A stretch of 9,791 bases of DNA from Pseudomonadota bacterium. GTDB taxonomy: Bacteria > Bdellovibrionota > Oligoflexia > Oligoflexales > Oligoflexaceae. How positions within the stretch are numbered: position 1 is the first letter of the stretch; each line of letters opens with the position of its first letter. The stretch covers positions 1 to 9,791 of the forward strand of contig JAKQGS010000200.1 in assembly GCA_029556045.1 (NCBI GenBank), given 5' to 3'. The notes under the pieces are model-generated. The model ran no database searches and had not been told where the DNA came from. It saw only the letters and a program-made list of their open reading frames with translations. Position numbers and translations under genes: made by a program. Positions 5,587 through 9,791 of the stretch are shown here, piece after piece.

Positions 5587-7346
5587 GCTTCTCCTGTTTC
5601 TGTCCACACCAGCCCCGCCACAGCGCTGGATGAGTTTTGTCGTGCCAGCGCCAGACCGGCGGTCATGTCCTCGAATAGAGCCACAGCCCAGCGGGCAGGC
5701 TTGTCACCCAGGGCAAATTCCGTATCCAGCTTCCACAGTTTTTCCTGCGTTTGCAAAACATCCCGCAGGTCCCCCCGCAGTTGTTCCAACTGCATCAGGT
5801 AGCCGGCTTCATCCATTTGACAAAGCGCCTGAAGACTGTTCGGCGATACTGGTTTCACCGCAAAGGTTCCCTCACACATCGCATTCACCATACCGGTGGC
5901 CAGGGCCTTTTCCAGCGATAACATCAGGGGTTGTCCCGGCGCCTGGGCCCAGAGGAACATCAGGGCGGACAGGCCATTGACGTACTGGTTCAACTGCTGC
6001 AACCGCTCGAGAGAGTCGATTGGCTGAAAGGTGATCTGCTGCCCGTGCCGGAGTTCTTCCCAATCCAGGGCGGGGATCATCGGATAACGATTGAAAACAC
6101 CCTTGAGTATTTCCGTCGTTTCAAAGCCCAATTTGCCACGTAGGCGGGTATCCAGCTCCCGGAGGATAACCCCCCATCGCTGGCCGTGATGCCAGCGTTT
6201 TAAGTCGTCCGCATGGGGTATGCCCAGGTTATTCAAGCGCGTCAAAAGTTGCGCACGCAGATGATCCACCAGGGTTAATCCCACCTGCACCAGGGTTTTG
6301 GGATGCTCCTGCGCCAGAACCGCCAGCCCGCGTTTATCATCGCCGCTGGCCAGATATGCCAACCCGCAGGAAGCCAGCGCTTTCAATTGATCAAGGATAC
6401 GATGCAAACCATAAAGATCATCCGGCTCCACCTGCGATGCAGCGCAAAATCCGTTGGCCACATGCAGGAGACCCACGTGCAATTGGTAGAGCTGATCGGT
6501 GGACCAGCCTTCGCGCTGGGCTTTCGCCATCACCTGCTCCAAAAAAGAGCCCGCCTGTGATGCCCGGCTCTGGGTTAGACCCTCAGGAAACTTCTCCGGT
6601 GTGTGCCATTTAGCCTGCAACGGGCGCAGATCGACGGGACGAAACAATTCCTGGCTTTCGGCATAGGTCAAAAAGCCGTCCTCCTGCAGACGGGCTTCGC
6701 GGAACTGTCGTAATTGCAGCTCTGACTCGCGGGGTGGCATATAGGAGGCATGGCCCAGCAGGCTGTAGGCATAACGCAGATTGACTTCGCTGCAGGCATC
6801 GATCAATCGCTCCACAAAGGCGATCGTATCGGGATCCTCGCTCAATATGCGGTAAAACACGGTGCGACAGGGCATCGGATAAAGTTGATCCTTTTCGCTC
6901 TCGGAGAGATTTTCCGCCTCCTCCAGATCGAACACCTGCACCAGACCTTGCAGGAGGGCCACCTGCGTTTCTTCATCCAAGTGGGCATAACGGGTATAGA
7001 GCTGTTCTTTACTGATTTCGCCAAAGAGCTTCAGCCACTGATACACCTTTTGTGGCACCAGCTCATCCTTGCTCCATCCGTCGTAGTCCACGATATGCAC
7101 CAGCTGATCCTGGGTGATGCGTTCCAGCACTTCAAGGCACTCGCCGGGCCCGCGCCGTTTCAGGGCAAAATACAGAGGCTGTGTAGGCAGGGATTGGATA
7201 ATTTCGGTGGCCTGGGGATGGGCCATGATCTCGTCCAGATCAATCGCCGCCAGCAAACCACCCGGTTGCCCCGGCTGCCAGGGAAGAGACTGGTGTCCAC
7301 TATCGTAGGATGATGTGAGGGCGGCATCCGACAAGCGGTTTTCCAT
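5583..7346 (-). CDS. DUF6178-like conserved hypothetical protein
   Basis: A 587-residue cytoplasmic, mostly helical protein. SLPTQPLYFALKRRG at 52-66 and DYDGWSKDEL at 87-96 resemble the start of DUF6178 family proteins known from deltaproteobacteria; this is from memory and needs a profile search. No catalytic motif, membrane segment or signal peptide is visible, and the role is unknown. The start at 7346 is preferred over the longer frame at 7436: AAAGG (7354-7358 on this strand) lies 7 bases upstream, and the extra 30 residues would be encoded by AT-rich promoter-like DNA and look unlike the rest. It overlaps the following 155-residue gene by 4 bases (ATGA), so both are made from one transcript. 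Base composition is like speA, which suggests a resident gene. Confidence 0.75.
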   Translation of the reverse strand: MENRLSDAALTSSYDSGHQSLPWQPGQPGGLLAAIDLDEIMAHPQATEIIQSLPTQPLYFALKRRGPGECLEVLERITQDQLVHIVDYDGWSKDELVPQKVYQWLKLFGEISKEQLYTRYAHLDEETQVALLQGLVQVFDLEEAENLSESEKDQLYPMPCRTVFYRILSEDPDTIAFVERLIDACSEVNLRYAYSLLGHASYMPPRESELQLRQFREARLQEDGFLTYAESQELFRPVDLRPLQAKWHTPEKFPEGLTQSRASQAGSFLEQVMAKAQREGWSTDQLYQLHVGLLHVANGFCAASQVEPDDLYGLHRILDQLKALASCGLAYLASGDDKRGLAVLAQEHPKTLVQVGLTLVDHLRAQLLTRLNNLGIPHADDLKRWHHGQRWGVILRELDTRLRGKLGFETTEILKGVFNRYPMIPALDWEELRHGQQITFQPIDSLERLQQLNQYVNGLSALMFLWAQAPGQPLMLSLEKALATGMVNAMCEGTFAVKPVSPNSLQALCQMDEAGYLMQLEQLRGDLRDVLQTQEKLWKLDTEFALGDKPARWAVALFEDMTAGLALARQNSSSAVAGLVWTETGEA

Positions 7347-7370
7347 GGGTGGACCTTTCGTGATTCCGTC

Positions 7371-7385
7371 AGGGGGGAGCCCCCT
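7371..7385 (-). promoter_or_regulatory. GC-rich hairpin in the leader of the DUF6178-like gene
   Basis: AGGGGG (7371-7376) and CCCCCT (7380-7385) form a 6-base-pair stem with a 3-base loop, 24 bases upstream of the start codon, just before the ribosome binding site. Upstream on the minus strand the DNA turns AT-rich, with a perfect -10-like TATAAT at 7441-7446 but no matching -35. The hairpin could influence translation; there is no T-tract in the reading direction, so it is not a standard terminator. Confidence 0.3.
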
Positions 7386-7476
7386 ATCTTTGATAAAGCG
7401 GCAAAATATATAATTCACTATGAAATGAAGCAACAAGATTATTATATATACCCGAAATGTTATGATTTTCTTAGTT

Positions 7477-7542
7477 TTTGACCCCAGCCGGTCGCATGGA
7501 CAGGGATCACCTTACCCAAGCAATCCCTGACACCGGGTCAAA
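7477..7542. repeat. Nested palindrome after the secreted-protein gene
   Basis: An outer inverted repeat pairs TTTGACCC (7477-7484) with GGGTCAAA (7535-7542). Inside it CAGGGAT (7501-7507) pairs with ATCCCTG (7523-7529). The whole 66-base unit starts 2 bases after the stop of the minus-strand gene ending at 7545. Read on that strand it could end transcription, although it is followed by AAAACTAAG rather than a T-run. The nested shape also resembles REP/MITE-like intergenic repeats; only one copy is in the window. Confidence 0.5.
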
Positions 7543-7544
7543 GT

Positions 7545-8666
7545 TCATCCACCTGCGGTCCGCAATGGTGGAGGCGCTAATACAAAAGTTCCGGTGCCAG
7601 TCATAACTTGACCGTTGGTATATTGAATTTGGTATTGAAATCCCCTTCCCGAGGGGGTTGGAATGTCCCAATTCGGTGCTCCCTCAAGAACTTGGATACA
7701 AAGACCCGGCCTTCGTTTTAGTGTGATTCCATAGGCTGCATGGGGTAACCGAATGACCAATGAATCGCATTCATTGTGGTGAGTGATGAGGTAAGAAAAT
7801 TGTTCAGGCGCTGGATTCTGCAGTATCCAAGGTTGCTGTTCAATCTCACTCAAAAACATGGCGTGATCCTCAATTCTTAAGTCGCGAAGTTTGAAACTGC
7901 GACCACTGACGCCGATCTGATGCCAGCAGGCATTGAGCGTGAGACGAACCGATTCAAAGTCCAGCTGCCACCGAAGCGAGCCTTCACCGGTGGGGCAGGT
8001 TCTGTCTTGAAAGGTTTCTCCCGGTTTAAGGTCTCCGCCAATAAGCGGGGCCAGAGGCGTTGCATTCGCTTCATTGGGTCGACGCCACCACAAAGCGATG
8101 CCAGCATACCATTGACCATTCTGATCAAACGGCAACATACGAACTTCGTGCCCCTGAAGATCCAAGGGGATCATAATCGAAAGACGGGCTAAATCGCCAA
8201 ACAAGGCTTCCAACAATCCCTCCTGCCTGACCAAAGCGACGGGAACTGTTGTGAGGCGGTAACCTGTTTTCCGGGCGGATTCCACTTTGCTGGACTCATG
8301 GGAAAGCATGATCACATGCGGAGGCGTCCATGCCGTATAGGGTTCGCGGGAAAAAATGATTCTTTTTAATTCAACTTTGCTTACGTCAGCACTGAGGCAA
8401 ACTGACAGTTGCGCCTGGTGATCCTCACCTCTCGGTGAGTGTGCTGGCATGGAGTGCCCCCCAAAAAGAACTGGCATTTCTTCCGACAGAGTTGGAGACG
8501 GAGTCATCGAGAAATGGAAAAGCGACATGCCGGACTCGCAGGTGACTTCCGGCCAGGGCACGGGGTGAGTTTGGGCTAGGGTCGAGGAGGCCATCCCGAG
8601 GTAAAGACCTCCTAGAAGCAGGTTCATGAGACTGAAGACTGTCGCCGAATGATTGGTTTTAAACAC
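7545..8666 (-). CDS. Secreted protein of unknown function
   Basis: The 373-residue product starts with GTG at 8666, supported by AGGA (8675-8678 on this strand) 8 bases upstream. Residues 1-31 look like a Sec signal peptide: K3, then a hydrophobic run from V10 to M25, then ASSTLA with probable cleavage after A31. The mature part has exactly six cysteines (first C43 and C90), allowing three disulfide bonds, which fits an exported protein. It is rich in beta-prone segments and has aromatic patches such as WYAGIALWWRR. No lipobox, membrane anchor, catalytic motif or known domain is recognised. No gene overlaps or closely precedes it, and the next minus-strand gene is 198 bases downstream past a palindrome, so it is likely transcribed alone. 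Starting at the internal ATG for M14 would leave a signal without a basic end, so GTG is preferred. Confidence 0.8.
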   Translation of the reverse strand: MFKTNHSATVFSLMNLLLGGLYLGMASSTLAQTHPVPWPEVTCESGMSLFHFSMTPSPTLSEEMPVLFGGHSMPAHSPRGEDHQAQLSVCLSADVSKVELKRIIFSREPYTAWTPPHVIMLSHESSKVESARKTGYRLTTVPVALVRQEGLLEALFGDLARLSIMIPLDLQGHEVRMLPFDQNGQWYAGIALWWRRPNEANATPLAPLIGGDLKPGETFQDRTCPTGEGSLRWQLDFESVRLTLNACWHQIGVSGRSFKLRDLRIEDHAMFLSEIEQQPWILQNPAPEQFSYLITHHNECDSLVIRLPHAAYGITLKRRPGLCIQVLEGAPNWDIPTPSGRGFQYQIQYTNGQVMTGTGTFVLAPPPLRTAGG

Positions 8667-8998
8667 GATGCCGGTCCTGTCGGTATTCTGTATCGGTGAA
8701 TTTTAGAGAAATATTCTATTGCAATTTATTAATTCAACTTACGCACCTAACTTTCACATTAGCCTTTTAATTTGATTTTATTGATAATTCAACCTTATTA
8801 ATAAATGTTGGTATTTTTATAAATTCCCCTCCATCCCCAAACACAGTCCTGGTCATTTCATTCATAATGGGTCGTGCAGAGTCCGGATATCAGGTTGAAA
8901 GGGGCGTTAACCCTTTGATACCCGCCGTGGAAGTCCCCGTCCACCCGTGGTAAGCTGATCCTTTATCCAATCCATTGGTACGGTGGAAACAGACCGAA
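8667..8998. other. Divergent intergenic region between the secreted-protein and M16 genes
   Basis: This 332-base stretch holds no supported gene. 8700-8825 is strongly AT-rich and probably carries promoters for both divergent genes. For the plus strand a candidate -10 is TATAAA at 8818-8823 with a weak -35 TTATTA at 8795-8800 (17-base gap); for the minus strand no pair is convincing. 8825-8998 is GC-richer and would be the M16 leader. It contains a hairpin, AAAGGG (8898-8903) with CCCTTT (8911-8916) around a 7-base loop. No tRNA, small RNA or known riboswitch is recognised. Confidence 0.45.
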
Positions 8999-9791
8999 AT
9001 GAAGTGGAATAACGACCGGGTTTTAAAGGTTTTTGATCAAAGTTGGCAGATGCGCACACTCCCCAGCGGATTGCGCCTGGTCCATATCCCCCTGCAGCAG
9101 GACGAGCGGTTTTACCTCGGGGTCACCCTGGCAGCCGGTGCCCGCTATGAAACCGCACAAAACTCCGGGGTAGCCCACTTTCTGGAACACATGATGTTCC
9201 GTGGCTCCCGCAAGTTCCCGGATTTCATGAAACTGGCGCAAGCCTTTGAGTGGCTGGGGGGGGAATGGAACGCCGCCACCGGCCATGAGCACACCGAATA
9301 CTGGTTCAGCGGCAACCGATCCGCAGCCAGTGAGGTTGTGACGCTCTTTGCAGACTTTATGATCCATCCCCGCCTGAATGATCTGGAGATCGAGCGGGAT
9401 GTCATCAAAAAGGAACTGCAAAAGGAATTGAACGAGTACGGCCATTCCACCGACCTCGACTACCATACCCTGCGGCAGATCTGGCCGAACTCCCGTCTGG
9501 CGAATCCCATCCTGGGATCCCTCGACAATATCAATAATGTTACCATGGACATGATCCGCGACTACCGGGCCCGACACTATCATCCTGCCACGACCGTGGT
9601 GACGGTGGTGGGGGGAACCAGTGACGATGGCATATTGGACCTGCTGGAGGAGTCTTTCCGGGACTATCGCAGCCTGACCTCCCATCGGGCATCCCGCCCT
9701 CCGACGATTCGACAAAATTTTCGCGGTCCCAAAGTCCAGTGGATCAACCATCCCGATAACGAGTACCACGTTCAACTCAGTTTTCCCTGCG
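8999..9791 (+). CDS. M16 family zinc metallopeptidase, N-terminal part
   Basis: The first 264 codons of an insulinase/processing-peptidase type protease, open to the window edge. The inverted zinc motif HxxEH is present as HFLEH at 60-64, with E63 the catalytic base and H60 and H64 zinc ligands. The third ligand is probably E139 in IERDVIKKELQKE, at the usual spacing of about 75 residues after the motif. The fold typical of the M16 N-terminal domain is readable: LPSGLRLV, a GARYE loop, WNAATGHEHTEYW, and a later RARHYHPATTVVTVVG segment. No signal peptide is evident, so it is probably cytoplasmic or unclassically located; its substrate is unknown. The ATG at 8999 has only a weak purine-rich GGTGGAAA (8982-8989) upstream; a TTG at 8975 is the only other in-frame candidate before a stop at 8951. 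The true length cannot be judged. Confidence 0.93.
   Translation, partial: MKWNNDRVLKVFDQSWQMRTLPSGLRLVHIPLQQDERFYLGVTLAAGARYETAQNSGVAHFLEHMMFRGSRKFPDFMKLAQAFEWLGGEWNAATGHEHTEYWFSGNRSAASEVVTLFADFMIHPRLNDLEIERDVIKKELQKELNEYGHSTDLDYHTLRQIWPNSRLANPILGSLDNINNVTMDMIRDYRARHYHPATTVVTVVGGTSDDGILDLLEESFRDYRSLTSHRASRPPTIRQNFRGPKVQWINHPDNEYHVQLSFPC

Noticed and set aside
7347..7436. 30-residue N-terminal extension of the DUF6178-like protein
   Set aside because: No ribosome binding site was found for the upstream ATG at 7436, the sequence is AT-rich promoter-like DNA, and the ATG at 7346 has AAAGG at 7 bases.
9023..9775. 250-codon minus-strand open frame at the right end
   Set aside because: It is antisense to the M16 peptidase, whose plus-strand frame has the HFLEH zinc motif and family sequence throughout.
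1..9791. CRISPR array, tRNA or rRNA genes
   Set aside because: No regularly spaced repeats, no cloverleaf with a TTC-containing arm and acceptor stem, and no rRNA-like sequence were recognised; in particular no tRNA lies at the insertion site.

Overview
The window looks like chromosomal DNA of a Gram-negative bacterium of moderate GC content (flanking genes are clearly GC-rich, intergenic stretches AT-rich). Arginine decarboxylase of the SpeA type, a STAS/zinc-ribbon protein, a PAS-GGDEF diguanylate cyclase and a DUF6178-like protein together suggest a deltaproteobacterial (Desulfobacterota-type) or Magnetococcus-like lineage. That placement is from memory of family distribution and is weak.

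Layout. 1-3750, plus strand: speA (142-2055), a STAS plus zinc-ribbon protein (2198-2677) and a PAS-GGDEF cyclase (2734-3750). 3751-5118: an AT-richer insertion carrying one gene, an AAA_14/DUF4143-type ATPase, with its own promoter. 5119-7346, minus strand: a translationally coupled pair, an unknown 155-residue protein preceded by a DUF6178-like protein. 7545-8666, minus strand: a secreted protein of unknown function. 8667-8998: a 332-base divergent intergenic region. 8999-9791, plus strand: the first 264 codons of a zinc-dependent M16 peptidase, cut by the window edge.

The most interesting region is 3748-5158. The junction where the cyclase gene and the minus-strand 155-residue gene meet tail to tail is present twice, once on each side of the ATPase gene. 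The left copy has the complete cyclase gene and only the last 12 sense codons plus stop of the minus-strand gene (41 bases, 39 identical to the right copy, both differences synonymous). The right copy has the complete minus-strand gene and, read in frame, what looks like a diverged remnant of a cyclase C-terminus (5039-5116). In both copies the opposing stop codons are 2 bases apart. This is the geometry expected if a circular DNA carrying the ATPase gene and a homologous or attachment-site copy of this junction, from a related genome, integrated by a single crossover. No integrase or transposase is present, so either recombination was supplied in trans or this is a remnant.

Functionally, the left genes suggest polyamine synthesis next to c-di-GMP/STAS signalling, but nothing shows that the chromosomal genes form one pathway. 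The ATPase is best read as an acquired, self-contained transcription unit.
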